From NCBI GenBank assembly GCA_930367215.1, contig OV884059.1, positions 150,038,511 to 150,102,510 of the forward strand: a stretch of DNA of 64,000 bases, read 5' to 3'. This DNA comes from Pollenia angustigena (taxonomy: Eukaryota > Arthropoda > Insecta > Diptera > Polleniidae). Made by a program: the position numbers and the translations under genes. The stretch's first letter is position 1. The number at the start of each line of letters is the position of its first letter. Positions 1 to 11,781 of this stretch are shown in pieces. The notes below the pieces were generated by a model. The model saw only the letters and a program-made list of their open reading frames with translations, was not told the DNA's origin and searched no databases.

Positions 1-345
1 AGACCCAAGATCCACCTTAAAGTATACAGATCGTCTCAGAACCACTTTCTGAGTCGATCTAATGATGTCCGTCCGCTTGGCTGCCCATGTTGCCTTGTGC
101 GCAAAGTAAAGGTCACAATTTTGAAGATAAATTGAGGAAATTTGGTACATAGGCTCTAATTGGTACACCAAGCCTATTGAAAATGGGGCAAATCGGTCCA
201 CAATTTCATATAGCCCAATACAAACTGCTATCCGGAATAGGGTCTTTGTGTCTACTATCAAACAAATTTTAATGAAATTAAAAACATAGGTCGATCCCTC
301 TTGAATCATATGGTCGGGCTTGGCCGACGATACTTTCTTACTTAT
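1..345 (+). repeat. Dispersed fly repeat, family B, truncated copy
   Basis: Starts in mid-repeat at the window edge with the marker string CTTAAAGTATACAGATCG, then CTGAGTCGATCTAATGATGTC and GTCGCAATTTT-like text, and ends in GGTCGGGCTTGGCCGACGA. The same ordered markers recur near 28.9, 30.5, 39.9, 57.4 and 60.5 kb. Non-coding. Similar repeats are, to my knowledge, abundant in calyptrate flies; their class is unclear to me. Confidence 0.7.
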
Positions 346-540
346 TTCTTTTAAAATAAGACAAACTTTTTTCTATATATTGCAATCATTTTTATTGTTT
401 TTTATTAAAGTTATAAATGTTGACTTCTTATATCAATTATATTGTTAAGAAAACAAATTAACAAATGAGGTTTTGAAGACACTTGATGATGCAAACTGGT
501 TTGCAATATTTGGTTGCAAATATAAAGGTTACGTAAAACA

Positions 541-1440
541 AGTTCAAGATTCATTCAGGGGTGTCGCAAGGCTCCGTTCTTTCTCCTACGCTATTTGTTA
601 TTTTCTATACGATTTCCTATCTCAAGCTTCAAGCCCTACCTACTCCTTTGCAATTCACAGAAACCTTTGCCACTCGTATTCATTTTATTATGGAGCAAGC
701 ACGACATGAGGCAAAACATGTCATGCGAATAGGGTCGATTTGAATGCCCAAAAGACTTAGTTTGCGCGGTAACGAATAAACGCGCGACAGATCAAGGTGA
801 TTCATCTGTATCTATGGGAGGTATACCCTTTGAGGAATCAGAATCTCTTGACGTTCTTAGCATGAAAGAAGTGTCGAAAGAAGCATTCAAGTGACTCGGT
901 TTTTTAAAACGGTGTAAGAGATACTTCAATCTGATCTCCTTGCTATTTATACCACCTATATCCGACCGCGAATGGAATACAGCGCTCATGTCTATCAAAT
1001 TGTATTTTAGAGCTTCTCGACCGCCTACAGGGGAGGGCGAATGTTCTCATTGGTAACGGTAGGGTAACCGATTCTATTGAGTCCCTTAAGCAACGCCGCA
1101 ATGTGGGTTGTACTTCGCTGTTTTATCGTTACTACAATGGGGTGTATTCTGGTGAAATTAGAGATTTGATTCCCGAAACGTTTGTTTGTTCATAATACGA
1201 GGTTTTCGTATAGAGCCCATCCTTTTGTGGTCGATTAGCCGGTGCATCGTACAATGAATTACATAGAGAATTATTTCTTTGGCCAGACTGTTCGTATGTG
1301 GAATGACTTTTTTAATATACAACTCCCAAAAGATTTCGTTTTCTCACTCTTTTTACAATTTTACTTGGTAATTCAGTGTTGCTGGGGAGAAAACATTTCT
1401 GCAGATGCTGCAGGAACCCATGTCAGGGTTTTTACATATT
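541..1440 (+). pseudogene. Decayed non-LTR retrotransposon reverse transcriptase
   Basis: The plus strand carries a broken reverse transcriptase. Near 559-605 it reads GVSQGSVLSPTLF, the RT motif upstream of the catalytic YADD box. Near 850-1010 a frame reads like LGFLKRCKRYF followed by the REWN..L region, and near 1245-1320 like ENYFFGQTVRMWND, the 'RTVRMWN' block found close to the C-terminus of some non-LTR ORF2 proteins. Frames change several times and stops interrupt every frame. The order RT, thumb, C-terminal block matches a 5'-truncated insertion. The clade (Jockey, R1 or similar) is not certain. No function is expected. Confidence 0.7.
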
Positions 1441-1444
1441 AAAT

Positions 1445-2655
1445 GTAGGTATTTTTCTTTATTTGTTCCTGACTTTATTTTGCAAAATATTCGCGATTTA
1501 TTCGCTTAAATTTGGCGAATGCGAATGTCAGGAAATAGGCAAATATTCGTAACATATAAAGTTATTGAAGATCATTGTTTTAAAATACATGATACTTCTT
1601 GTTAAAGGCGGACACAAATCTGTTCTTTTAAATAACAAAACTCTTGATGTTCAAATTCGTTTCATTATCAGTTGTAGATTCAGATTAAGAATAAAATAAA
1701 AAAATCCTAAGCTTTCACAAGTATGAACTGATTTCCAAATTACCGTTAAAAGTTTTGAATTAACTAGATAATAAGCTTTTCAATCGCTCTCACTTTGTTT
1801 TATTTTTGTACTTTTATTTGAAAATTTGTTTTGTCGAATAAAACTCGCTCCTTTGCTTTCAGATTATTTCGCTGTATTTTGTTGTATCTCCTAAGCTGTC
1901 ATTTCCTGACAAATGCAATAATTCAAATGCGTAGTCAGTTGTCGAGCTTTGTTTATAATATAATTGTTTTATTGCTTGAATTTAATTAAAGACTTTATGC
2001 ATTCAAATGCAGTAAAAGAAGTGTTTGAGGCTAATATTAAAGCAGAATGAGAGCTATTAATATTAAGCGAATGAACAGAATGAGTATGTTGGTTTAAATA
2101 TGTGTGCACACTGAAATGCAAATAAAATCACAGGCATATTATTTCTTCTTTACATAATTATTTGACGGTACATACATATTTATGCATGCAAATACTTTAA
2201 GGATATAAATATGTACATAAAAAGCAAGACATTTAAAGGTGTGATACTCATGTCAATAATTGTGACAAATTGTTTTATTTCAATTTAAGCGACTCCTGCA
2301 ACAAAATTTAAATGCAAAAAAAAAAAATGGATGTTGGGGAAAAAAAAAACAAAATGTAAGAATCAGTTAATGGTTGTGGTACTGAGTACAAATTGTGGAG
2401 TTTTTTTTATTTCTGTATACATAATTAAAATTTGAAGGTGGTTAAACAATTTTCAATTTTATTTTAAATTTAGAATTTAGATTTTCGGACATGTTCTAGA
2501 AAATTTAAATGAAGTGTATTTGAAATTGAGCCAATTTTAAAAACGACTCTGTACTGAAAGTTCATACAAATATTTTATTTTACCAATTTCATTTTGTGAG
2601 TACAAATTAGGTTTACAAGAACAACTCTTAAAACCAAATCTTTGTAAATAACTGA
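1445..2655. other. AT-rich intergenic stretch, no gene seen
   Basis: Holds short A/T homopolymers (for example near 2318-2350) and no open frame with recognisable content. No inverted ends or long repeats noticed by eye. Confidence 0.6.
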
Positions 2656-2761
2656 ACAGCCCTGCTAGCATTTGGAAGATTGTTTTTTAAAAAATTAGAG
2701 TAATTAGTCTTTTTCGAGTACTTTTGGTGATCAAAAACTTATTAATCAGCTACACGCTTAA

Positions 2762-2900
2762 CTGCCTGTTTTTAGAAAACGTAAGCAAGTGAGTGAGTGA
2801 GAAATTATATTGAAAACAACAATAAATAACGAAAATTTGTTTTTGTTTTCAATATAATTTCTCACTTACTCACTTGTTTACGTTTTCTAAAAACAGGCAG
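2762..2900. mobile_element. 139-bp hairpin MITE, copy 1 (TAA duplication)
   Basis: Begins CTGCCTGTTTTTAGAAAACG and ends with its reverse complement CAGGCAG; almost the whole 139 bp folds into one stem around a GAAAATTTG centre. It is flanked by TAA at 2759-2761 and TAA at 2901-2903, which I read as a 3-bp target duplication of PIF/Harbinger type. A second copy of exactly the same length sits inside the BEL LTR at 54819-54957. Confidence 0.85.
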
Positions 2901-3471
2901 TAAAAATAGACTCGAAAATGACTCACGCTTATGATTCTTAAGTGTTTGATTTGAAATGCAATAACAAATCGTATTGAAACCGTAAATTGATCATTTTGGG
3001 GCTTAAAATATGAGTATTTAATGCGTTGTTCATAATCGAAATTCGCGCAGCTAGAAGGTTGTAAACTGTTTGATCACAAACTGATTATGCATGCGTTCGA
3101 AAAGTGATTACTTTTTTTGTTATTTATGATCATATTTTGAGCAGATGGATAATTAAAAATCATCCAGGTGCTTAAAATGTGAGTATTTCAAACGTCATTT
3201 ATAATCAAATTTTACGCAGCTAGAAGATTGAAAACTGCTTGGATATTTAAAAAGTACTTGTTAAGTTTTAACAGGAAATTTTTTTGTTTATTGTTTAGTA
3301 AATGTCTAAAAATTAAATTTTTCTTCATTCATAAAATTTTCACCGGAGTGATAGTTAAGTTGTGTCTTTTAAAATTGTAACTTAATAAGTGTGTGCATTA
3401 AATTGTAATTTGAAATTATTATAAAAAAAACTAAAACTACATACATATACATATATAAAAAGTGTATGTAG

Positions 3472-3679
3472 GACGCGAAAAAACTTCCTTTTAAAGATAT
3501 AAAGGAATTAAAAACCTTTGATGTTTTAGTGCAAGAAGAAGAGGAAAAGCTGCAACAATTTGTAAGTATATAAATTTAAAAAAACAAACAAACAAACAAT
3601 TAGACTAGCTTAATAGTCATACTAATTCCTTAATAAACTTTTACATTTTCAGAAAGAATATATTGAATATATTGATTAA
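3472..3679 (+). pseudogene. Possible DUF4806-like exon pair, degraded
   Basis: From 3472 one frame reads DAKKLPFKDIKELKTFDVLV and continues with an acidic EEEEKLQQF up to a strong splice donor GTAAGTAT at 3562. A pyrimidine tract and CAG at 3639-3652 could be the acceptor, and the frame then continues for eight codons to TAA at 3677. The pattern 'LPxKxIxELxxFDxxL..EE' resembles the start of DUF4806 domains often found in insect transposon-associated proteins. The piece is much too short to be a working domain. The match is from memory of the family pattern; a chance frame is possible. Confidence 0.3.
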
Positions 3680-4348
3680 TGACTCATAGGCGATTAGAAA
3701 TATGCCTTACATGTATATGAATCAAAAAAAGACGCAGAAAAGAAGTTAAAAAAGACTGATAAATGACTAGGAAATAATTCGAAAGTGATCATAAATACCA
3801 TTAGAAAAGAGTCTAAAATGACTCTAAACTAATAAAAAAAAACTTATCATAAATGACTCATCAAGAAGAGTCGCGGATAGGGTACCATTTTCTACCGACA
3901 AAAGTATCATTTATGATCAGAAAATGAGCGCATATTCTGATTTTTTAATCGCATTGAAGAGTCAAAAAAGACTCGATTATGATTAAAAATTTTACAAAAT
4001 GCTAGCTGGGAAAATACTCATCAAGCATTGTAATAGTATTAGTGAAAATGTGTTTGTATGTGACATATCAACGATGCTGGATGGGAAATCAAAAAGTTTA
4101 GATATGACGGCGAATATTACGTCCAGCACGCGTACACGACTGAATTCGCCTGCTGGACAAGCATTTGACAAGTGTATTTGGCTCTTTAAAATCTCGTTTG
4201 ATTTCAATTTCACTTCATTTAGGTTTCTAGAACATGCACGTTTAATTAAAAAAATTAAACTTTTACCTCTTAGGTGGAAACGTAAGCTTTTATGATTTTT
4301 TTTTAACATTTTTAGTTTTTACTGCATATTTCCTAGGATCTAGACTAA

Positions 4349-4482
4349 AGCTACGGTCACACTTACTAAACATTTGACTAAATAAGCATAACCACTTCAT
4401 ATTGTAATTAAAGAAAATTATATGTTAGTTTGCCTGTTGGTCACGTTTTTTCGTCAAATATTTGACAAGTGTGACCGTAGCT
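4349..4482. mobile_element. 134-bp MITE with TAA duplication
   Basis: The ends AGCTACGGTCACACTT and AAGTGTGACCGTAGCT are perfect inverted repeats of 16 bp, extended imperfectly inside. Flanks are TAA (4346-4348) and TAA (4483-4485). No coding capacity. Confidence 0.8.
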
Positions 4483-5199
4483 TAATGGTTCGATTATGGA
4501 TGGCAACTATACTGAACTTGAGTTACCAGCAGCGGAATCAGGCAAAGAGGACACTTTCAGCTTTCTGATGGTATTTAGATCTCTTTTACCCTTGTTGACC
4601 CTTTCACTGTAATATTGTATTAATTTTTTTAACAATAACAAGAAAAGCTATTTTTTATAGTGCGGCATTTTTACTCATTGAAATCTCTGAGATTGAAAAA
4701 TGTAACATCTTTTTGGTTCTGTTGGGCATAATAATATAGAGAACAAGTTATGCGCTTACTATATTTAATTTTTTTAGAAAAGATCTTTAAGAAGGGCAAA
4801 AGGCAGAATAAAGGTAACAATTATGACAGAACAGAAAAAGCCATTAGGTGAAAAAATAAGTTTCACACAATAACAAATTATGCATTTAATTATTTTGAAA
4901 TTCAACAAGGTAAACTCGTCGCTACAACAATTACAACTCTAACAAAAACAACAGGCATTTTGTTAGTGTAACATATCCGTGTTGTCAAAATAGTTGTTTA
5001 CAAAAAGTGTGAATAAAAAGTAAACAATAAAATTTTTTATTGATTTTTTTATATTTAAAGTTGTGTGTTTAATCTAAACAAAATTTAATGTATTCTGTGT
5101 TTTTGAAGATTTAATGTTAAGGGTGCATTCTGCCATGCATTTACATATATAAGTTTTTTTTTAATCAAAGTGTGTATACATTTTTAAGGCACGATGTTT

Positions 5200-5400
5200 C
5201 ACATTGGGTTTTTTGACTCGTTTCCAACTAAACCAATTGTGTTGGAGTTCAATTCAGAAATGCTTAGGAGAAGTGGAAATAATTTTACACTAATATTGTT
5301 CTTTTATTTTGAGTTTTTTCGAAAGTGAGAGTGTTTTGAACAGTCGGACATGGCTAAATAGACTAAAAATTGCTCAAGGACCCAGCATATGCATAAAAAT
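5200..5400 (+). repeat. Dispersed fly repeat, family A, fragment
   Basis: Carries family A markers in order: ACTAAACCAATTGTGTTGGA, TTCGAAAGTGAGAGTGTTTT, AGTCGGACATGGCTAAATAG and CTCAAGGACCCAGCATATG. The same series is complete near 23.6-23.9 kb. Confidence 0.65.
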
Positions 5401-5464
5401 TAGAAACAAATGTAGCTTACCAACGCAGCTCCAACAAAAAAGGACATAGAGGAATAGATAATAG

Positions 5465-5925
5465 ATGGCCAGGACTCTATGGCCTGGCTATGACGCGGCG
5501 AAAACGCGCGTACTACTCGGTCTCGGCAGGGACCGGATAAGGACAGTGATATCGGTTATCACGGGTCACTGGGTGATAGGGACTCATGCTAGGAGGATGG
5601 GTCTTGAGTATAATGACTACTGCAGGAGTTGTCATAATGAGGAGGAGGAGGAGACGGTGTTTCACTTCCTCTGTCAATGCCCCGGTCTGGCGGGCGTTAG
5701 GTTGAGGCATTTTGGGAGACCGGAATTGCCATGTCTGGACGATTTGTCCAATGCGGGACTGAAATCGATCTCCCTGTTCTGCAGGGAATCGGGGTGGTTC
5801 GAGACTGCGGTGACCTCTGGGGAATAGTCTGGTGGATACTGGCTGGCCCTTGTCACTGGCTAGGGGTATCACAAAGGGACCGCTATAAGGACCCAAGTGA
5901 GTCGTCTTCGTGACGGCTACCCATT
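5465..5925 (+). pseudogene. 3' end of a non-LTR retrotransposon ORF
   Basis: A 120-codon open stretch (5465-5827) encodes the C-terminal part of a non-LTR ORF2 that normally follows RNase H. Signs are the block ITGHWVIGTHARRMG, a Cys-His zinc motif (CRSCHN, then FHFLCQCP), and a terminal region ending near FCRESGWFE. It lacks all upstream RT and RNase H sequence, so it is a short 5'-truncated copy, the usual outcome of target-primed reverse transcription. The 3' UTR runs to an (AACCT)n tail at 5926. The same family's C-terminus is seen on the minus strand at 36.9-37.5 kb (TGHCWTAVHARRAG, CRFCGI). A full-length start is absent, so it is not a gene. Confidence 0.8.
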
Positions 5926-5943
5926 TAACCTAACCTAACCTAA
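5926..5943 (+). repeat. (AACCT)n tail of non-LTR copy
   Basis: TAACCTAACCTAACCTAA directly follows the 3' UTR of the retroelement fragment. This is the complement of the TTAGG insect telomere unit but only three units long and attached to the element. Confidence 0.8.
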
Positions 5944-6239
5944 TAGATAATAGATATAATAAATAAGAAGAACAAATTTCATGGTAAAATTCTACAAAAC
6001 GCATAGTTTCAGAGTAATGGACTTCTGAAGTTTTCATATGAATTTGCGATTTTCCACTACATTTGTAAACGTATGTGGACATTATTAGTGTCTTTTGAAA
6101 GCTTTTTAACAGATCTTTCTGAAAATGTAAAATTTATTGCAAAGTTTTTAACTCTTTACCTCCTAATACAGTTTTAACAAAAATTTATATCAAAACGTCA
6201 CGGAAGTGCACTAGGAATCAAAAATTTAATCAAATAAAC

Positions 6240-6362
6240 CCCACCTTCGCTTAATAAACCTTCTCCACATAGCCGGCCTTCGGTTGGGCGCAAGGATTTT
6301 CTCATCTAAGGTATAACAAACACCGACTTTGCAAAATAAAGGTTCTTCGCATAGCAATTGAT
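6240..6362 (+). repeat. Isolated unit of the ~82-bp GCCGGCCTTCGG repeat
   Basis: One and a fraction units: AGCCGGCCTTCGGTTGGGCG, CAAGGATTTTCTC, GGTATAACAAACACCG and GGTTCTTCGCATAG. The large arrays at 21.0, 38.9 and 43.3 kb use the same unit. Here it is solitary, with no inverted partner. Confidence 0.75.
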
Positions 6363-7799
6363 ATGCTTACTATAATATATTTTTGCAAACTCATCGCCGC
6401 TCCTTTATGGATTAAGAATTTTTAAATAAAAGCTCTTAAATTATACCAATATTAGCTATATACGTTCAGATATGTAGTTGGAAACCGCAAATTTATATGA
6501 AGACTTTAGAAATCGATGGCTCGGAAACTAAACGTTTCCGAATATTGTGCCATTTTATTTTTTCTTGCTATTTTTTTCATTTTCTATTCCCCTTTGTTTT
6601 TTTACTTGGAACTGCGTTGGTTAACTAGAATTAAGCCACAATTAATTTTTTTGTCATAAATTTTCACAAATTAACACAATCACAATTTTTTTCAAATGAA
6701 AAACAAATATAATTAAAAAATACAATTTATTGACAACTCGGATAATACAGCTGACGAACAGATGTTCTAAAGAGTTTACCTTGTTGAATTCGCCTTGCAA
6801 TCAGTCCTTTACAATGAGCAATTGGTTGTACTGCTGCTTTAGAGCAAATGTTGCCTTGTTTTAAAGTTTATAATTTATATTCAACATATTTAATTTTTCG
6901 AATTTTATTCTATGAGCTAAATTTCAGTTATGTATTTTATAAAGCTTTTTGTAATAGTTCTATTCCTTCAATTTGTCAGAAATGACTTATGTTTAGCATT
7001 ATTTCATGCAACAAAAACTTAAATTTAACAACGTAAAATTATTATAAATTAAAAAAAAATTACTGTTAATTTTTGGAAAATTTTTTTCTAGATTGCACTA
7101 TTCTAGATTTTTGCTTAATTTTTAAAAAAAATTTATTTATTTCAATATGAAAAAAAAAAAAATTAATTTATATAAAAAATTTAAGTTAAAGAGGTAGAGC
7201 TGATGGCCTATGCTGCCAATTTATTCTGTTGATTAATTAAATCAATAAAAAAAATTAGGTAAAAGAAAAACTTTAGCTCATGCCATTAAATGGAAGAAAA
7301 AAAGTTTTACTACACCATTTATTATCCTTTGAAAAATTGCCTCATATGAATAAATATCCTGTCCATTTATTAGCAACAAAATAAAACTAAAATCCCTTTA
7401 AAAACTAGCAGTATCACACAACAAGAAAACCAACAAAAATATCGCATTACTTTGTATTTCCGATTTAATTCTTTTTTGTCCTGGTTGCTCTCATTCCTTT
7501 AATCGGTGTATTATTCCAAAAAGGTAATTACTGTGAAATCGATATCGCTGTTTTTAACAAAAACTGTATTTTTCATATAAAAAATGGTTGAATAAATAAA
7601 TTGCAAAAAAAAAGAACTACAAGAACTAATTCCGGGTTAATTACCTTTGTAAGCATTAAGTTTTTTATTTTCTTTTCAATACTTAAATACAATATAAAAT
7701 GTGTATGAATTTTATTCAATTCTTTTGTAGGTTTTCAATCATATTTTTTTCTTTATTCTTTGAAATATGATCAGTTTGTGATAGTAAGTCCTTACAAAA
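6363..7799. other. AT-rich intergenic stretch, no gene seen
   Basis: No coding or repeat feature that I can name. A weak inverted pair (AAAGGTAATTA near 7519, TAATTACCTTT near 7638) might mark a small degraded MITE. Confidence 0.5.
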
Positions 7800-7960
7800 A
7801 TGTAATAAAAACAAGCAAGTGTACTACATTCGGCTGTCACCGAATCTCTAATACACTCTACCGAGAGTTTGAATATTTAACGAGTGGGCTTTAAATGGGA
7901 TCCATAAATTATAAGCCAATCTTTATCAAACCTGACCTCACAGAACATCCCCTCATAATT
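7800..7960 (+). repeat. Dispersed fly repeat, family A, 5' fragment
   Basis: Starts with ACAAGCAAGTGTACTACATT, then ATTCGGCTGTCACCGAATC and ACTCTACCGAGAGTTTGAA, the 5' part of family A also seen at 20830 and 22745. Confidence 0.65.
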
Positions 7961-8145
7961 CAGTGTGCTATTTCGAATTTTAATCAGCTGATTTAAAACC
8001 AATATAAAAAAATTAATATTTACCAAATATAAAAATATTTTTTAATTCTAATCCATGAATTAATAAATTAAATTAGACCCTACCTGACTATTTTCCATTT
8101 TTCAGACGCAAATCAGTAATAAATTTTATTTTGTTTGTTTACCAT

Positions 8146-8866
8146 TTGAGCTGGGATACTATCGATATTTTCAACTATCGATATTTATCGATAGTTCAGA
8201 TTTCACTATCGATATATCGATATTACTATCGAGTGAATGTTTGTACTTGTGCAGGAAACTTTAATTATTTTTTTATAATGCTACAGTTCGTTGTTTTTAT
8301 CACTTTATTGAATGTATAAGACTTATGTATATACGCACGTTATTTTAGATGGCAGTTTTTTTAAAATTCTGAAGGAACCAAAGTAACAGGGACTATAAGA
8401 TATTCCATTGCAACTTTAAAAAATTTTCTAAATTCTAAGCCCAAAAAGGTAATCAATCTAGCGGACTTATCCTCTAATGGTCGTTCATTGTTTTGTCTTA
8501 TGCTTGCAATTGCATTTGGATTTGCATTTTTTTACAACATTACAAAAATATTTGCCATTTCAGTCCCTATATAAACATGCAAAAATTTCGACTTAAAGTC
8601 CTTTAATTAGCAGTAAAAGCACTGCTAAGCAATCCATGTACTTGCCATTCTTGTTGTTTGTATTCATTGCTGTAATTCAGCGCGAATTAATAATGTCATG
8701 TAAAAATTTGCGGCAAAAAACTGTGTGTGTATAGCTGCTGTAACATGTCTTCATAGCTGTAATTTAAATAATAATAATATCGATATTGATATTTTTCCTA
8801 TCGATATTTTCGATATTTTAAGACTATCGATAATACCTATGGTCTATCGATAGTTTCCCAGCACTA
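8146..8866. mobile_element. hAT MITE with TATCGATA clusters, copy 1
   Basis: Flanked by a perfect 8-bp duplication TTTACCAT (8138-8145 and 8867-8874), typical of hAT. The ends are TTGAGCTGGGA and the complement of TAGTGCTGGGA. Both subterminal regions are packed with TATCGATA (about nine instances by eye), leaving an AT-rich non-coding middle. A second copy in the opposite orientation lies at 57612-58207. Confidence 0.9.
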
Positions 8867-8874
8867 TTTACCAT

Positions 8875-9224
8875 ACAACAGAGTCCTAAGCCAATCTAAT
8901 TTGACGCCGCAAGTGATTTGTTGCAAAAATTGCTAGCCGCAGGCTAAATTCGGATTTTAGTCGAATAAAATTTTACCAACAACGGCGACGGCTTACAAAA
9001 ACTAATGCGGATCGGCTCAGCTGTTCAGCGCAGGTCTCTTTAGATTAATTACGACAGCACGATAAACATAGCAAGCAAAGTTCTATTTATTAAAGACACT
9101 TTTTGTTAACAAAGTAACAACTATATTTTTAAACCATTGTAAAATGTTAGTACATTATGACAATATAACATGATAGCACACCTTGTGAATACCCTAGATA
9201 TGTCTTAGAAATATTACAAGGCGT
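8875..9224. other. Intergenic, no gene seen
   Basis: AT-rich sequence with no recognised coding content. Confidence 0.5.
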
Positions 9225-9350
9225 ATCAAAGTGATTTTAACGAGGGGAGTTTATATTGGAAATATCGTAAATTATAGATTGTTCATCACAAAGTTCGGTA
9301 GAGTGATTTCAAGTATTCAAAAAACCCTAAATAAGACCAATACAGTATTA
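9225..9350 (+). repeat. Dispersed fly repeat, family A, fragment
   Basis: GGGAGTTTATATTGGAAATA, TAAATTATAGATTGTTCATC and GGTAGAGTGATTTC match the middle of family A. Confidence 0.5.
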
Positions 9351-9383
9351 AAATTTGTTAGAATTTATGCTGACGTCAACTAG

Positions 9384-10260
9384 TTGAACGAAATCTTTGT
9401 TAAAATCCCTCTGGCAAATGTTCAAACTGACTACTATGAAAAACTCACTTTCCCCGACACTAGTAAAAGTGAATTTAATTTCCACTGCTTAGACCTGTTT
9501 AAAGTAGTTGAAGGTTTCTCTTCAGTTAAATCTAACGATGTTGGCTTGGATAGTCCGTCCACTAATTTAATACAATTATTACCACCAGCACTTTTCCAAT
9601 GTATTGGAAACATGACAAAATAGTTCCCGCGCCTAAGGCTGACAATGAGTACCGACCTTTTGCAATCTTTCCCTTTTTATCCAAAGTATTTGAACGACTG
9701 TTTTATAAGCAGATTTCTGAGTATGTTAACGAGAACAATCTATTAACTGATCGTCAGTCCGGTTTTAGGCCACAGCGTAGCTGTATTACTGTCTTATCAG
9801 ATGTGAAAGAGGAAATCTGGAGAAACTTGGATGAAAGTAAAATATCGTTTCTGGTTCTACTGGATCATTCAAAGGCATTTGATACAATACATCATTCAAT
9901 TTTATGTCTAAAATTGTCAAAAATTTTTAACTTCTCCATACTTGCTGTTAGGCTGATGTTGTTGTAGTGTCTTATAAACAGATCTCAATCTGTCACCAAT
10001 GGTGAATCTATTTCAAATCCGTTACGGGTCACAAGAGGTGTTCCACAGGGTTCAATACTCAACCCCTACTTTATTCGTTATATTCAAATGATCTTTCCCA
10101 ACAAATCCGTTTTTGTAATGTTCAGATGTATCTAAGTAGTACCAAGGAGCTATTTTTGTCTAATGTGCAGGAGCTGAATTATGATCTGAATAATATTTTC
10201 GTTTGGGCTTCAGCATATGGCTTAAACTTTTCAGATTCTATTACTGTAATTTTTATCTTG
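9384..10260 (+). pseudogene. CR1/Jockey-type reverse transcriptase pseudogene
   Basis: Shares its protein pattern with the longer copy at 34551-36886. In order one sees the pre-RT region (about 9384-9600), EYRPFAIFPFLSKVFERL, NNLLTDRQSGFRPQRSCIT, VLLDHSKAFDTIHHSILC (catalytic Asp in the LLDHSKAFD box) and TRGVPQGSILNP near 10027-10065. The frame shifts at about 9600, a stop falls near 9967, and after 10070 the YADD box and C-terminal part are corrupted. It ends near 10260 before an AT-rich tail. It is a dead, truncated copy, apparently set within family A repeat sequence (9225-9350 on one side, 10290-10700 on the other). Confidence 0.85.
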
Positions 10261-10289
10261 TTGTGTTAGAAAATCATATTTAATAAATA

Positions 10290-10700
10290 CAAATACAAAA
10301 ATACAATTTAATGCTCCCTAAACTTCTTAACGTTAAATTATAGACCGATCTTCACGAAATTTGCTAAAATGATTTCTAATCTTATGACACTATGACAGAT
10401 TAAATTTCAGTTCAATATAATTTTTCATTACGGGCTTAGGCTTGATTAAAGTGTTTCAGAGAGTTGGCTTTATATGGGCTCTATGGTAAATTTTGGACTG
10501 ATCTTCAGAATATTAAGCTGTATGATTTTTAGTCATATAAAACAAAATTGTGAATCGGAGCATTCCTTCAGCAATTTTCTTTTAGGAAGGTCGTTCTACA
10601 TTTATGTTCGTAACTTTTTCTAACTGAACCAATTGCACTGGACTTCAATCCCAAACTTCTTAGGAGAACTCAGGGGTTGTCCTAATTAAACTCACGAAGT
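10290..10700 (+). repeat. Dispersed fly repeat, family A, middle part
   Basis: Contains AAATTATAGACCGATCTTCA, GGCTTTATATGGGCTCTATG and CAATCCCAAACTTCTTAGGA, all in family A order. Confidence 0.6.
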
Positions 10701-11043
10701 TACTTGCAAATAAAACAAAAAGTTTTCAGATAATTAAATTAATATTTTTTATTATGATAGAGAGGATCTATAAAAATTATGTGTGAAATAAAATATCGTC
10801 CAAATGCACGCCACGGCTTCGGTGGCATACCTCTATCCAATGGCCCATTTTTCAACGAATCTGAGATTTATTGAGGTTCAACGTCATTAATGTGCCAAAT
10901 TATCTCATGCTTTAGCTCTTGAATTGTTCTTGGCTTATTGACGTACACTTTTTCTTTTAAATATCCCTAAAGAAAGAAGTCCAACTGTGTCAAATCACAT
11001 GATCGTGGCGGCCAATTAGCATCGCCAAGACATAAGATAACAT

Positions 11044-11652
11044 AAGGCGACCAGATTTTGAAAATAAAAATAGAGGTTATAAAGAAAAAAAAGTGAAAAA
11101 TTTATCTGTCTTCAAGATTTTTTACATATTTTACAGACTAATTTACATTCCCATAATTATATATGTAAAGTAAATTAAAAAAAATATCCTATCGTCGGCT
11201 TAATACGCAAACCTGCTAAATCCACTTTTTAAGTTAAATGCGATTTTGACGCCGTGTGGTAGAGAAAGATATGCCTCGTCGACCAGCATGTAGGTTTTCT
11301 TCAATTTGAGTCTTGAAGTGTTTTATTGGTTTTTCTGGTTAGTTAAAAAAAAAATAACGAAACTTAAAAATTCATTGCACTAACTTATTAAAATTTTATA
11401 CTGCAAGTGTAGAGAGAGCATGACACGACATTTTCCATACGATTTGACAGAAAAACCCGGTGATCGGCGTAAAAAAATAAACCAATTTTGAATTATAAAA
11501 CTAAAAGCAAATATTGGTCATGATTTTAAAAATAAAGAGGACAAAGATGACAGATTTTGAAATGAGATGATTAAAGAGGGAACAAATTTTATAGATGACA
11601 GCCAGTTAAAATAGATGATTGTCCTCTTAAAAAGAGTACGTATGGTCACCTT
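11044..11652. mobile_element. MITE with AAGGTGACCA-type ends
   Basis: Left end AAGGCGACCAGATTTTG and right end complement AAGGTGACCATACGTAC. It sits inside the transposase pseudogene between two adjacent parts of the same protein box. A TSD is not certain (AGATA occurs on both sides at different offsets). A fragment of the same family, reversed, is at 39755-39870. Confidence 0.6.
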
Positions 11653-11781
11653 AGATAGCACGACCACTGAATTTCTTGCGCAAAAGAGCCATTGTTTCGT
11701 TGGCGTGGCACCATCTTGTTAGAGCCACATATCGTCCATATCCATATCCTTGATTTCTGGCCACAAGAAGTCCGTTATAGC

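Larger units (their letters stand above)
2660..4010. mobile_element. Inverted-end DNA element, class uncertain
   Basis: The left end reads CCCTGCTAGCATTTGG and the reverse complement of the right end reads CCCAGCTAGCATTTTG, so the two ends are imperfect terminal inverted repeats about 1.35 kb apart. Subterminal regions are rich in GACTC/GAGTC and TGATCATAAATGA-like words on both sides, and an ~80-bp block near 2990-3070 is repeated imperfectly near 3160-3250. No clear target duplication is visible, so the exact boundaries are uncertain. Contains a hairpin MITE (2762-2900) and a DUF4806-like relic (3472-3679). Confidence 0.45.

Noticed and set aside
3992..4309. Overlapping ~100-codon frames on both strands
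   Set aside because: No recognisable content, overlap an element end, and mirror each other as antisense frames.
5926..5943. AACCT units as a telomere or chromosome end
   Set aside because: Only three units, directly attached to a retroelement 3' UTR and followed by ordinary sequence; Diptera lack this telomere repeat.
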